A stretch of DNA of 64,000 nt from a virus (IMGVR_UViG_3300042691_048368:1-64000), one strand, 5' to 3'. Shown: positions 26,777 through 35,118, counted from the stretch's first letter. Program-made: numbers and translations. The notes: generated by a model from the sequence alone, not told the origin.

Positions 26777-27498
26777 TGAATTATAGGAAAGAAATTGATA
26801 AGATCTATAGGAAATTAGAGTCATTTGCCCAAAGAGGTGATGATGCAATAATGGATTTCAGAGAGTATATTGACCAAATTGTAGAATACGGTCTATACGG
26901 TATATTTATTGATGTTATGGATTTGAAATATTTCATAGACGTGAGAAAATATGCATCTGTAGAATTGATGAAAAAGGATGTTTTCGAAAAAATAAAGTTT
27001 CAGACTATGTCCAAGTTCAATAAGAACCTAAAAAGTTTGTACGATTCTAAAGGTGTGTTCACTAATGGTAGAAAATATTATGATAGTCAAACATCAAAAT
27101 TTTTGGGGGAAATTATAGAGATAGAGAATTATAGTAATAACAATTATGTTTATTACGACACAAGACTGAATAATCGTTTAAACCAATCTGAAGATTTGAA
27201 TCTTTCTATTTTAGTCGGAGTTTCATCTTCTCTATATAATGCAATCTCTAGATACGCACCCGATTCAAATAGAGTTGTGACATATGGTACCAATTCTCAA
27301 GTGGTTTATGGTGGTTTTATATATGATTGTATCAAAGAATATACCTGGACTTATGGGAGTCCAATTACACCTACTTATTCTGAGTACTGGACATTTTCTA
27401 ATGTCCCTACATACTCTGTATTTAGTGTTACAGGTTCGACTAAGACTTTATTAGACAAGTATGAGGAAGCAATTGATATAATCAAAAGTGTGAATTAA
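26776..27498 (+). CDS. Hypothetical protein with carbohydrate-binding-like module, 240 aa
   Basis: The protein begins with a helical region of 110 residues. In residues about 165-205 a module SQVVYGGFIYDC...WTYGSP...YSEYWTF is very similar to one in the 2625-aa baseplate protein (SQVLYGNSLYEC...HYWTATS...NKTYWDAP). Spaced aromatic residues in a Y-x-C...W...YW layout are typical of small CBM5/12-type carbohydrate-binding modules. It overlaps the preceding gene (TAATG) and the convergent RecB-like gene by 17 bp. A virion or host-surface role is plausible. Confidence 0.6.
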   Translation: MNYRKEIDKIYRKLESFAQRGDDAIMDFREYIDQIVEYGLYGIFIDVMDLKYFIDVRKYASVELMKKDVFEKIKFQTMSKFNKNLKSLYDSKGVFTNGRKYYDSQTSKFLGEIIEIENYSNNNYVYYDTRLNNRLNQSEDLNLSILVGVSSSLYNAISRYAPDSNRVVTYGTNSQVVYGGFIYDCIKEYTWTYGSPITPTYSEYWTFSNVPTYSVFSVTGSTKTLLDKYEEAIDIIKSVN

Positions 27499-28213
27499 GG
27501 TAATCTCTTAACTTATCTCTATAATCAATATATCTATGTAATTCTGGATCTCCCTCCGGTCCTATGTAAAGAATATAACCCATCTTTACGTCCAAACCAA
27601 CTTCTTCCAAAATAAGTGCATATAAGGAAATTTGAATGGAATATTCAGTTAGTTTACATTCATCTTCAGTTTCAAAGGGGCTCAATAACTTTTTATTGTA
27701 AGCACTTGTTGTGTCGAATTTTTTATTAGTTTTCCAATCTACAATAACAAGTTGATCTTTGTATGTAAACAAAGCGTCGAAAGTTCCAGCGAGTTTCCAT
27801 TTAGTTGAAAATACTTTCTGTTCGAATTTTACAGGTACTAGTTTAGTAAGTTTTTCATAATAAATTTTATGAAACTTATCCAATCTATCTATGATTTCAA
27901 AATCTCTAGGTATAGGTTGATAAACACCTTTGAAAAAGTTTTCAATCCATGCATGAGTAGCGTGTCCGATTTCGTTAGCTCGATCATTTAACTTTTTCCA
28001 TTCTTCTAAAACTTTATCTTGATCTTGTCCAGTTTTCTCAGCAGTAACCTTTGACCACTTATCCGAATCAAATTCCTCCTTGAACCTTTTGATAAAAGTA
28101 GTGACCGATTCATAATTTTTTCCATCATAGTAATATTTATGGTATTTTTCTTTGAACTCGAATAGAGTATTTTCATCAAAGAATTTTAACTTTTCTAGGA
28201 TTAAATCAGTCAT
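27482..28213 (-). CDS. PD-(D/E)xK (RecB/Cas4-type) nuclease, 243 aa
   Basis: The RecB-like catalytic set is complete: GHATHAWIE (83-91), a Glu strand VKFEQKVFS (E131), GTFDALF (D146), and IVDWKTNKK (D159, K161), followed by the Q/Y helix YSIQISLYALIL. This arrangement matches the single-domain RecB-family nucleases of many phages. It probably degrades or processes DNA ends during recombination or replication. Its neighbour upstream is a 72-aa gene on the same strand. The family is sure; the precise role is not. Confidence 0.85.
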   Translation of the reverse strand: MTDLILEKLKFFDENTLFEFKEKYHKYYYDGKNYESVTTFIKRFKEEFDSDKWSKVTAEKTGQDQDKVLEEWKKLNDRANEIGHATHAWIENFFKGVYQPIPRDFEIIDRLDKFHKIYYEKLTKLVPVKFEQKVFSTKWKLAGTFDALFTYKDQLVIVDWKTNKKFDTTSAYNKKLLSPFETEDECKLTEYSIQISLYALILEEVGLDVKMGYILYIGPEGDPELHRYIDYRDKLRDYLNSHF

Positions 28214-28246
28214 AATATATTATTATCAAATTAACAAACAATGTTT

Positions 28247-28465
28247 TTAAATAACTTTGAAGAAGCTCCAAGAACAAGGTACTCGACCTTCTTTAACAGT
28301 TATTATTTCACTAACTCGTTCTGCGTCAACAATTTCTCCTTCGATTATCTTTTCAAAATTTGAATCTTTGTGAAATCCTAATTCCAAATAATTAACATCG
28401 GTGTAATAATGGTGACCAACAAAACTATCACCCCTTTTTACTACTTTTATTTTACAAATTTCCAT
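28247..28465 (-). CDS. Hypothetical protein, 72 aa
   Basis: This short beta-rich protein (begins MEICKIKVVKRGDSFVGHHYY) has no recognised motif. It lies one base after the end of the 405-aa gene and so belongs to the unit behind the host-type promoter at 29692-29723. The RecB-like gene follows at 28213 after a gap of 33 bp with its own AATATATTATG start region. Confidence 0.6.
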   Translation of the reverse strand: MEICKIKVVKRGDSFVGHHYYTDVNYLELGFHKDSNFEKIIEGEIVDAERVSEIITVKEGRVPCSWSFFKVI

Positions 28466-28466
28466 G

Positions 28467-29684
28467 TCAAAAAGGTGTTAAATCTTCTTCAACTTGCTCG
28501 TCATCCAACGGGATGTAAAACATATTCGGTGAATTTATGTGTTCTTGTTGCGACTTTTTCTTACGTAATGATTCTAATAAAATATTATTGTTGAGGTCAT
28601 TGTCTTTGAAGATCCAATCATTCAGTGTAGGATCATACTGAGCATCATCCCTAAGAATGAAAGTGTCAAAGACATCAGAGTGTATACATAAATTCGAGTG
28701 AACGCGCATATCGAGGTAATTTAGATAAAGGGTCTCACTGAATTGGTAGTACAGTTTAGTTTTTTCACACAAAGTTAGATGATCCGAATCATAAGTAGAA
28801 CCATCGGCAGATGATAATGTCCTTATATTCGTATTAATCTGTGGTTTGTGGTTAGATATTTTACCCGACTTAAAATCTAAAAATTTGAATGTATCCATAT
28901 AAGGATAGTAATCGAATTTGAAATTATTAAGATCGAAATTTATTTCCTTATAAATTGTTTTTCCTTTGGACTCGAAAAACAAACTGTTGTTCCACTTTTG
29001 TTCTTTCTTATAAATAAACCCGTTTTCATCTGCCCATTTTTTAAAGTGGAACTGATAAGTTTCATCATCAATGGTATAAATTCTGTCCATTATCTTTTCA
29101 CCATTAATAGACCACAAGAGTGCTCGGCCAATCAACATATGATTATCTGTTAAAAGTACGAGTAAAGAAATTTTGTCTTTATTATCAGTATAAAGGCGCA
29201 GATAATCTTGACATTGATCATATTTCATGCAAGAATTACCAAGTGATCCAGACTCTGAGAGATAAGATTCATAGTGATAATAATGATAAATATTATCGCC
29301 ATTTACGACTTTGAAATTTGAATTAATTTTTGTCTGTACATTTTTAAAGAGCTGTGAGAAATTTTCTACTTCCCTTGGGTGGATGTTTCGGAAAAGTTTC
29401 GAAATGAATGCGCCGGGTTTGATGTGGAACCTTTTTGGAGAAGTCCACAAATCCTCTCCATTTTGCAAAAGATTTTCTATTCTTTCTTGAGTTAAATATG
29501 AAATCTTTGTTCTGTCTGATTGGGAAATAGAAATATAGTTGATGTGATTATCAACTAGGTTTTCTATTGAGTGTCTCTGTTTCAATAGAAGTCTAGCGAT
29601 TTCGGAATTATCCTTGATTTGTTCGAGGATGTAATCTAATTCTAATGATGTAATAATATCGGAGGTTTTTCTTGTATACGCCAT
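28467..29684 (-). CDS. Early paralogue of unknown phage family, 405 aa
   Basis: The central region (residues about 95-300) is clearly homologous to the protein encoded at 30868-32004. Shared blocks are F-x-(V/L)-V-x-G-(D/E)-x-I-x-x-YY, GxLGxSCMxYxxCQxY, GRAL(L/V)W and MDR(I/V)Y, then NxxKFxxYPxxDTxxxL and SSADGSxY / TSTDGDFY. I know this set of blocks from large-phage proteins but not its function; the conserved Cys pair (SCM...CQ) could be catalytic or metal-binding. Unlike the paralogue it has no tag at the start (MAYTRKTSD). The start is only some 6-8 bp downstream of the host-type promoter element at 29692-29699, so the transcript may be nearly leaderless. Confidence 0.7.
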   Translation of the reverse strand: MAYTRKTSDIITSLELDYILEQIKDNSEIARLLLKQRHSIENLVDNHINYISISQSDRTKISYLTQERIENLLQNGEDLWTSPKRFHIKPGAFISKLFRNIHPREVENFSQLFKNVQTKINSNFKVVNGDNIYHYYHYESYLSESGSLGNSCMKYDQCQDYLRLYTDNKDKISLLVLLTDNHMLIGRALLWSINGEKIMDRIYTIDDETYQFHFKKWADENGFIYKKEQKWNNSLFFESKGKTIYKEINFDLNNFKFDYYPYMDTFKFLDFKSGKISNHKPQINTNIRTLSSADGSTYDSDHLTLCEKTKLYYQFSETLYLNYLDMRVHSNLCIHSDVFDTFILRDDAQYDPTLNDWIFKDNDLNNNILLESLRKKKSQQEHINSPNMFYIPLDDEQVEEDLTPF

Positions 29685-29691
29685 AAGTTCA

Positions 29692-29723
29692 CAAAGGTAA
29701 AATTTTAATCTAACATATCCAAA
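29692..29723 (-). promoter_or_regulatory. Bacteroidota-type promoter (TTTG / TAnnTTTG)
   Basis: On the minus strand TTTG (29723-29720) is followed after exactly 20 bp by TACCTTTG (29699-29692). This is the -33/-7 form of Bacteroidota housekeeping promoters. The predicted start of transcription is close to the ATG of the 405-aa gene (29684). Confidence 0.65.
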
Positions 29724-30580
29724 AGTTGTGAAAGTTTATCTTCACGAATGAAGCACTGTGTGATTTGGAGAATTTTTTCAGTTTCCTTTCGAACAACATA
29801 TGAATCTTGATTGCGAAAAACATTCATATAAGCTTGAAATACCTTGAATGCATCTATGGAAAAATCATTGTACGATTCAATATTTAGTTTATCACTTGGG
29901 GTCATGAGTACATTAATTTGTGCTTTTGTAAAATCCTTGGAATGGTTCCAACGAAGGACGTTCTTTAGTGCATCAAACTTATTGTGATTTACTTTCTGGT
30001 CCTTATCAATGATAACATTACGAACTTGTGAAATCATTACTCGCTCCCCTACAAGTGATTTGATAGACTCAATTTGCTCATCAAAAGTCTCCACATCTAT
30101 ATTTTGAGCGGCAACTTCTGCTTTATCGGAAATACCTTTGATGTGTTTAGTGATAAGTGAAAAGTTTTTGATATTACTAACTAAATATGTACCATTATCA
30201 GCTTGATAAAGACCAAGATTCATACTGAGTCTACGAGACTTATCTGAAGAATTGAGTATGAAGAAAGCTTTGAAATACTTGATGCCAGCAATTTCAACTT
30301 CATCGGAGAGGAGAATGAGTTCTTGAATACCACCTCGAATGCGGAGATTTGAATAAGTAATATTGAAATTTGATTCAATATAATCGATTTTGGACTTCAT
30401 AAAAGACCGAATATCAAAAATCTCATAACGATTAGATACCAGTGTAGTGTTGATAACCCTACCGAAGTATTTGGTAACTACTTGGGATCCACTTTGACTG
30501 ATGTCAATTGCTTCGACACGACGAAAAAGGTCTGATTTGTTGTATTTTTGGTAACCGCGAGATAGTAGAAATGTTGACAT
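29705..30580 (-). CDS. Hypothetical, probably early protein, 291 aa
   Basis: This alpha/beta protein has no membrane segment and no catalytic motif I recognise (segments RGGIQELILLSDEVEIAG and YFKAFFILNSSDKSRRLSMN suggest a beta-rich core like that of small plasmid/phage DUF932-type proteins, weakly). It stands 20 bp upstream of the 405-aa gene on the minus strand and has its own host-type promoter 22-54 bp upstream of the start. The housekeeping-type promoter suggests early expression. Function unknown. Confidence 0.65.
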   Translation of the reverse strand: MSTFLLSRGYQKYNKSDLFRRVEAIDISQSGSQVVTKYFGRVINTTLVSNRYEIFDIRSFMKSKIDYIESNFNITYSNLRIRGGIQELILLSDEVEIAGIKYFKAFFILNSSDKSRRLSMNLGLYQADNGTYLVSNIKNFSLITKHIKGISDKAEVAAQNIDVETFDEQIESIKSLVGERVMISQVRNVIIDKDQKVNHNKFDALKNVLRWNHSKDFTKAQINVLMTPSDKLNIESYNDFSIDAFKVFQAYMNVFRNQDSYVVRKETEKILQITQCFIREDKLSQLLDMLD

Positions 30581-30602
30581 ATTGTATTTGATTTTGATAA
30601 TA

Positions 30603-30634
30603 CAAAGATAGTGGAAAGATTTATATAAAACAAA
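30603..30634 (-). promoter_or_regulatory. Bacteroidota-type promoter (TTTG / TAnnTTTG)
   Basis: TTTG (30634-30631) and TATCTTTG (30610-30603) are spaced by 20 bp on the minus strand, the same spacing as at 29692-29723. The gene at 30580 would have a leader of roughly 15-20 nt. Confidence 0.7.
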
Positions 30635-30845
30635 AAAAGTCTGAAATTTCTCTCAGACTTTTGGGGGTCATCAGAACATATGAGGAATAACGGTTTTTAC
30701 CTCAACCTTACCGTTCTCACAAGCATGATGTGAGATCTATTGCCAGGGTCAGACAGTCTGTGCTATTTTTAGCCCGTAAGTTTCCGAGAACTATTTTTAC
30801 ACCATTTTCTTATGACGGTGATTATATTTGGTAAATTTGATCAAG
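30635..30845 (-). ncRNA. Candidate structured noncoding RNA with terminator
   Basis: The gap of 287 bp holds no plausible gene, but it is G/C-richer than its surroundings and full of dyads. They are 30716-30734 (six-bp stem), 30689-30694 with 30710-30715 (six bp), 30762-30773 (four bp), and 30750-30760. The loop of the second hairpin (30700-30704) can pair with 30681-30685, which makes an H-type pseudoknot. The unit ends at 30635-30662 with a stem followed on the minus strand by seven T, a terminator that no minus-strand gene would need. A TATATTAATATAAA motif at 30846-30866 could start the transcript. It is not tRNA or tmRNA as far as I can see. Confidence 0.5.
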
Positions 30846-30866
30846 TTTTATATTAATATATAAATC
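30846..30866. promoter_or_regulatory. AATATATA-type promoter motif, possibly bidirectional
   Basis: The near-palindromic TTTATATTAATATATAAA sits directly before the start at 30868 and also before the ncRNA candidate on the other strand. It belongs to the recurrent phage motif class. Confidence 0.5.
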
Positions 30867-30867
30867 T

Positions 30868-32004
30868 ATGTTAAATAATTTTAATGGGTTCATTCTAGAG
30901 AAACAAGTAGTATCTTTATTATTGGAGAATGATTTAAACGCGTCACCTGAGTTTCTTGCAAGATTGAAAAAGATAAGAGATAGGAGTAAAGTAGCTCAAA
31001 TACTCTACGATTTATTCAGTGCAGAATACTATATTGTAAAAGATTTGCCTCAGAACTGGATTGATGTGACAAATGAGCCAGAAATGATTTCATTTTTATC
31101 TGATAGTAGAGCTAAAAGAACTCCGATGCAATGGGATGAAGATAGTTCAAAATATTATGATGTTTCTGGCAGAGGTCAAATAAAAGTTGGTAGGTTTGCA
31201 CAAGCTTTATTAAATGATCCAGATGTGATTGAAGATTTAGATTTATCCTTTGTTGAAAACTATATTCAAGGACTAACACCAAAAGATTTCGAAGATTTTG
31301 TAAACTTGTACAAATCTGAATTTGTAGTAGTTTCTAATGAGTTTAAATTGGTAAAGGGTGATGAAATCCCTTACTATTATGATTTTATGAACTATGCATA
31401 TCCCGACAAGGGACACTTGGGTGCATCTTGTATGAGGTATACACATTGTCAAAGATACTTCAGTATCTACAAAAAAAACCCAGAGGTGTGTCAATTATTG
31501 GCGTATGTAAATCAAGAAAATAAAGTTTTGGGTAGGGCACTTGTCTGGAAACTAGATAAGAAAGTTGATGGGTGTCCAGCAGAATATTTTATGGACAGAG
31601 TTTATTGTGCAAATGATAGTGATATGATAAAGTTCAAAAATTACGCTAAAGAGAAGGGTTGGGTTATGAAAAACAAAAATGCATCTGATGCGTATGAGGC
31701 TTTATTCTTCAACTACAATGATAAAGTCATTTTATCACACATTAGTGTTCAATTGAAAGAATCAAATTTTGCATTTTACCCTTTCATAGACACTCTGTCT
31801 TTATTGAACGAAACAAACGGTAAGTTACATAATGTTTTAGGGAAAAATTGTATTGAACTTACTTCGACAGATGGAGATTTTTACACGCCCGATACGAACA
31901 AAAGTAGGAGGGAAAATCTGAAAGAAATGCTAAACGAAATACTCAATGATAATAATTATTTGGGTTATAGAGACCTTATAGAAACTGCATTATCAAATCT
32001 TTAA
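30868..32004 (+). CDS. Late tagged paralogue of unknown phage family, 378 aa
   Basis: The second member of the family at 28467: blocks HLGASCMRYTHCQRYF, VLGRALVWKL, FMDRVYCAND, NFAFYPFIDTLS and TSTDGDFYTPD correspond one-to-one to blocks of the 405-aa protein. Its start differs: MLNNFNGFILEKQVV carries the Phe-x-x-Phe-I-L-E|K tag-like pattern found on presumed cargo proteins. The gene is preceded directly by the AATATATAAA motif, not a host-type promoter, so late expression is expected. It is convergent with the UvsY-like gene (stop codons adjacent). I infer that this copy may enter the host with the virion while the other is made from the genome; this is untested. Confidence 0.7.
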   Translation: MLNNFNGFILEKQVVSLLLENDLNASPEFLARLKKIRDRSKVAQILYDLFSAEYYIVKDLPQNWIDVTNEPEMISFLSDSRAKRTPMQWDEDSSKYYDVSGRGQIKVGRFAQALLNDPDVIEDLDLSFVENYIQGLTPKDFEDFVNLYKSEFVVVSNEFKLVKGDEIPYYYDFMNYAYPDKGHLGASCMRYTHCQRYFSIYKKNPEVCQLLAYVNQENKVLGRALVWKLDKKVDGCPAEYFMDRVYCANDSDMIKFKNYAKEKGWVMKNKNASDAYEALFFNYNDKVILSHISVQLKESNFAFYPFIDTLSLLNETNGKLHNVLGKNCIELTSTDGDFYTPDTNKSRRENLKEMLNEILNDNNYLGYRDLIETALSNL

Positions 32005-32496
32005 TTAACCACCTAAATAATTCATAAGTTCAATTATATTTTTAATCGTATAACCTAAACTTTCTAAATTTTTTGAACAGTTTCTTAAGAATTCGATGTA
32101 ATTGTCTATAAGTAGGATTGTTCTATCATTTTCCGCTAGATGAGCATCTATCAAAGTAGATTTTTCACCAGCATTTGTTTTCAGTCCTATTCCAAGAGCG
32201 TAAAATACAAACTTATCTTGTCTGATCTTTTTAACTTTTACTTCCTCTTTTGACCTTTTATTTAAAAAAAAGGAAATTTGTTCATTTATCATTTGTCGAT
32301 AACTCAAAGCTATAGATTGGCATTCAAAAACTTTCGATGAATTATCTATAGTCAATCTATTTTTGATGACCTCAAAAAGTGGTTCTAAATTCTTATTCCA
32401 TTCCTCACGTTTTTGGTTGAAAAACTCTTCTAACTTATCATTGGTATCTTTTGTCTTATTGATCCTTTCAAGTTCTTCTGGTGGGTAAAGGTTCAT
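32005..32496 (-). CDS. UvsY-like recombination mediator, 163 aa
   Basis: The C-terminal 40 residues (YIEFLRNCSKNLESLGYTIK then NIIELMNYLGG) align by pattern with the end of T4 UvsY (short helix, Cys, then a G-F/Y-x-I-K-x-I segment). The N-terminal part is helical and charged. UvsY loads the UvsX recombinase on single-stranded DNA covered by gp32. Together with the gp47-like protein at 45619 it indicates T4-type recombination-dependent replication. The similarity is confined to the C-terminus, so confidence is moderate. It is 26 residues longer than T4 UvsY. Confidence 0.6.
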   Translation of the reverse strand: MNLYPPEELERINKTKDTNDKLEEFFNQKREEWNKNLEPLFEVIKNRLTIDNSSKVFECQSIALSYRQMINEQISFFLNKRSKEEVKVKKIRQDKFVFYALGIGLKTNAGEKSTLIDAHLAENDRTILLIDNYIEFLRNCSKNLESLGYTIKNIIELMNYLGG

Positions 32497-32543
32497 AAAA
32501 ATAGGGTTTTTTATTTATATATACTTCAAATAGGTAAGTTATC

Positions 32544-33266
32544 ATGAAAATAAAAACTCTTTTCATTAGTGACATACATCTTGGAAATCCAAATTCTCAA
32601 GCTGATAAATTGTTAAGAATTTTAAAAGAGTATGATTTTGAAAATCTTTTCATAATTGGTGACTTCATCGATATGACTTATCTCAAAAGAAAGTTTTATT
32701 GGGATCAAAATCATTCGACTGTTATACAGAAGATCTTGAGACTATCAAGAAAGGGTTGTAAGGTGACTTACATTTTGGGAAATCATGACTATTATATAAG
32801 AAGTGTAATTGAAGAAGGAAATATACATTTCGGAGAAATCCTAATTTGTGATGATTATGTTTATCAAACTAAAGGTGGTGAAAAAATCTACCTTACACAT
32901 GGTGACTGTTTTGATGGTTTTGTGAGAATAAGTCCGTGGTTATATTGGTTGGGGGATGTTTCATATGAGTTGTCAATAAAAATAAACAAAATATACAATT
33001 GGTTCAGGAGATTATTCAAATTAGAATACTGGTCCTTTTCAGCTTACATGAAAACAAAAGTAAAAAGTGCAATTAGTTTCTTGTCTGAGTATAGGAAGAT
33101 TTCTGAAGTCAAAATCAAGGAAATGAACTGTGACTCAATAATGATTGGTCATACTCATAATCCTGAAATAAGTAATAATTATTATAACACTGGCGATTTT
33201 TGCGAAAGTTGTTCTTATATCATTGAGGATCTTGATGGTAATATAAAATTATTATATGTGAAGTGA
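32544..33266 (+). CDS. LpxH-like calcineurin-type phosphoesterase, 240 aa
   Basis: All metallophosphoesterase motifs are present: SDIHLG (9-14), GDFID (39-43), GNHDYY (79-84), THGD (118-121) and GHTHNPE near residue 202. A following NTGDFCESCSY segment is typical of UDP-2,3-diacylglucosamine hydrolase (LpxH-like) proteins, which cut the nucleotide from a lipid A precursor. It overlaps the GT28-like gene by 4 bp with a GTG start. The two are presumably one operon whose function is change of the host envelope. LpxH identity is likely but not distinguishable from other members by sequence alone. Confidence 0.78.
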   Translation: MKIKTLFISDIHLGNPNSQADKLLRILKEYDFENLFIIGDFIDMTYLKRKFYWDQNHSTVIQKILRLSRKGCKVTYILGNHDYYIRSVIEEGNIHFGEILICDDYVYQTKGGEKIYLTHGDCFDGFVRISPWLYWLGDVSYELSIKINKIYNWFRRLFKLEYWSFSAYMKTKVKSAISFLSEYRKISEVKIKEMNCDSIMIGHTHNPEISNNYYNTGDFCESCSYIIEDLDGNIKLLYVK

Positions 33267-34219
33267 AAATATTATATGGTATTCAGTCAACAGGAAACGG
33301 TCATATATCAAGATCAGCAAAAATAGTAAATAAACTTATTAGAAAAGGTTTCATGGTGGATATCCTTTTCTCTGGTAAAAATTCACAATTGGCATTTCCA
33401 TTTCCTATAAAATATAATTTCACCGGTCTGACATTTCATTATGACGGTAGTGGTAATATTTCCTATTGGAAAACATTTAAGGACATACACATCATACAAT
33501 TCTTAAATGATATTAAACTAGACCTTACATCTTATGACTTGGTAATTTCAGATTTTGAGCCAATCACTGCCTGGGCGTCAAAGTTACAAAAAAGGAAATG
33601 TGTAGGTATAAGTAACCAATGTTCTTACATTTCAAATAAAGTACCTAGACCTGAAAAAAAAGATTTTCTTGGTGAATCAATACTCAAATGGATGGCTCCT
33701 GTGTCAAATCCAATTGGATTACATTTTGAAAAATATGACGATTTTATATACACTCCGATTATAAAAGAATCCTTGATGAAAATATCAACAAGTGATAAAG
33801 GTCATTATGTGATTTATTTGCCAACTTTTGAACTCGAAAATGTGTTAAGTCAGGTATATAAAATAAAAACGGTTAGGTTTGACATCTTCACTCACATAAA
33901 AAAACCTCATTGGATTGGTAAATGTCATGTTTTACCAATAAAAAAAGATTTATTTGATGAAAGTATAAGGACTTGTCACGGTGTAATAAGTACAGGAGGG
34001 TTTCAAACTTCAGTTGAATCCTTATACTTAGGTAAAAAATTGATGGTCATACCAACAAAAGGTCAATATGAGCAGTTATGTAATGCTGAATCATTATCCA
34101 AAATGGGATGTGATGTGGGTTTATTAACCGATATACCAAAATTTATAGATGGGGGTAAAAACATTAAAATCGAATGGGATGACCCGTCTGATGAAATTAT
34201 TAAAAGATTGTTGAATTAG
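33263..34219 (+). CDS. MurG/GT28-like glycosyltransferase, GTG start, 318 aa
   Basis: The GTG start overlaps the preceding stop (GTGA). The N-terminal Gly-rich GNGHISRS at residues 11-18 is the acceptor-side loop of GT-B enzymes related to MurG/UDP-glycosyltransferases. The C-terminal domain has HGVISTGGFQTSVESLYLGKK and the donor-binding VIPTKGQYEQLCNAESL, the pattern of GT28 nucleotide-sugar binding. In Bacteroidota such a gene often stands next to an LpxH-like hydrolase, which suggests the pair was taken from a host. Substrate unknown; envelope glycolipid modification is inferred. Confidence 0.75.
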   Translation: MKILYGIQSTGNGHISRSAKIVNKLIRKGFMVDILFSGKNSQLAFPFPIKYNFTGLTFHYDGSGNISYWKTFKDIHIIQFLNDIKLDLTSYDLVISDFEPITAWASKLQKRKCVGISNQCSYISNKVPRPEKKDFLGESILKWMAPVSNPIGLHFEKYDDFIYTPIIKESLMKISTSDKGHYVIYLPTFELENVLSQVYKIKTVRFDIFTHIKKPHWIGKCHVLPIKKDLFDESIRTCHGVISTGGFQTSVESLYLGKKLMVIPTKGQYEQLCNAESLSKMGCDVGLLTDIPKFIDGGKNIKIEWDDPSDEIIKRLLN

Positions 34220-35118
34220 ATTTTTTTATCAAACAAGAAAACATCGAATATATTATTGCCTTTTACTCTTTTTATTTTTTTCAAAGTTTCACCGGCTATT
34301 GAATCCATGACTTTGAAAACCCCAAGATTCGTACCTTTTTCATCAATTACTTTAACAGTATTGCCCGCTTGACCAAGTGCTCCAAGAATCGCAAAGTATT
34401 TATTACCATAAATGCTTTTCAGGAAAGACATTCTAACATTTGCTATGTCTTTCATATTATTCACGTAAGGATTGTCAAGTGGGTTATTCAAATCAATTTT
34501 AGTATCAGTAGTTTTGACTCTAATTGTAGCAAATTGTCTAGTTTCTTCACCAAGAGAAATATCTTCTTTATTTTGTATCTCTTGCGCTTTTAGAAGAGCT
34601 TGTTGATTCTTTCTTATTTCATTAAAATCAGCTCTAGCAATGATTCCACCTCTCATTCCTTTATCATTCATATTGTAACCTTGAGGTGGAAGTCTGTAGA
34701 AAGATCCAGTGAACGTGATTGACAAAACTCGATCAAGTCTAAACATTCTCCAAATTTTATTTATGTGTCTGTTGGCCGATACAGACCAACCGTTAAGGTG
34801 ATATCCTCTAACTAATTCTTTACCTTTTTGTGAACGTCCCAAAACCATAGGATAAATAACTCTTTCGTGTCCAGCAAAATGTTTATCCTTTGCACCTTTA
34901 TAGTTTATGAGGAATACCATACCATATTTAATGGCTTTGATTAGAATTTCTTCTGTTGGTTTTATAGGTTCATTAATTGGTATATCAGCAATCTTGGTTG
35001 CTTTTTTTATGTTAAATCTTGGTACATAAGTATTATCTTCTTTGAGTTCATATTTTTCTTTTATAACAAACTCAACTGGCTTTGTATTGTAATATTGCCT
35101 ATACTCACTTAGTGTCAT
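34216..35118 (-). CDS. WYL-domain-like protein, 300 aa
   Basis: Residues 65-135 resemble a WYL domain: YGMVFLINYKG, then ERVIYPMVLGRSQKG, a GYHLNG strand and WRMFRLDRVLSITF. WYL domains bind nucleic-acid ligands and regulate transcription or defence systems. The rest is unrecognised; the C-terminal 90 residues are beta-rich (GNTVKVIDEKGTNLGVFKVM). No helix-turn-helix is seen, so it is not a classical WYL regulator. It ends convergent with the GT28 gene (4-bp overlap). Domain call moderate, function unknown. Confidence 0.6.
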   Translation of the reverse strand: MTLSEYRQYYNTKPVEFVIKEKYELKEDNTYVPRFNIKKATKIADIPINEPIKPTEEILIKAIKYGMVFLINYKGAKDKHFAGHERVIYPMVLGRSQKGKELVRGYHLNGWSVSANRHINKIWRMFRLDRVLSITFTGSFYRLPPQGYNMNDKGMRGGIIARADFNEIRKNQQALLKAQEIQNKEDISLGEETRQFATIRVKTTDTKIDLNNPLDNPYVNNMKDIANVRMSFLKSIYGNKYFAILGALGQAGNTVKVIDEKGTNLGVFKVMDSIAGETLKKIKRVKGNNIFDVFLFDKKI

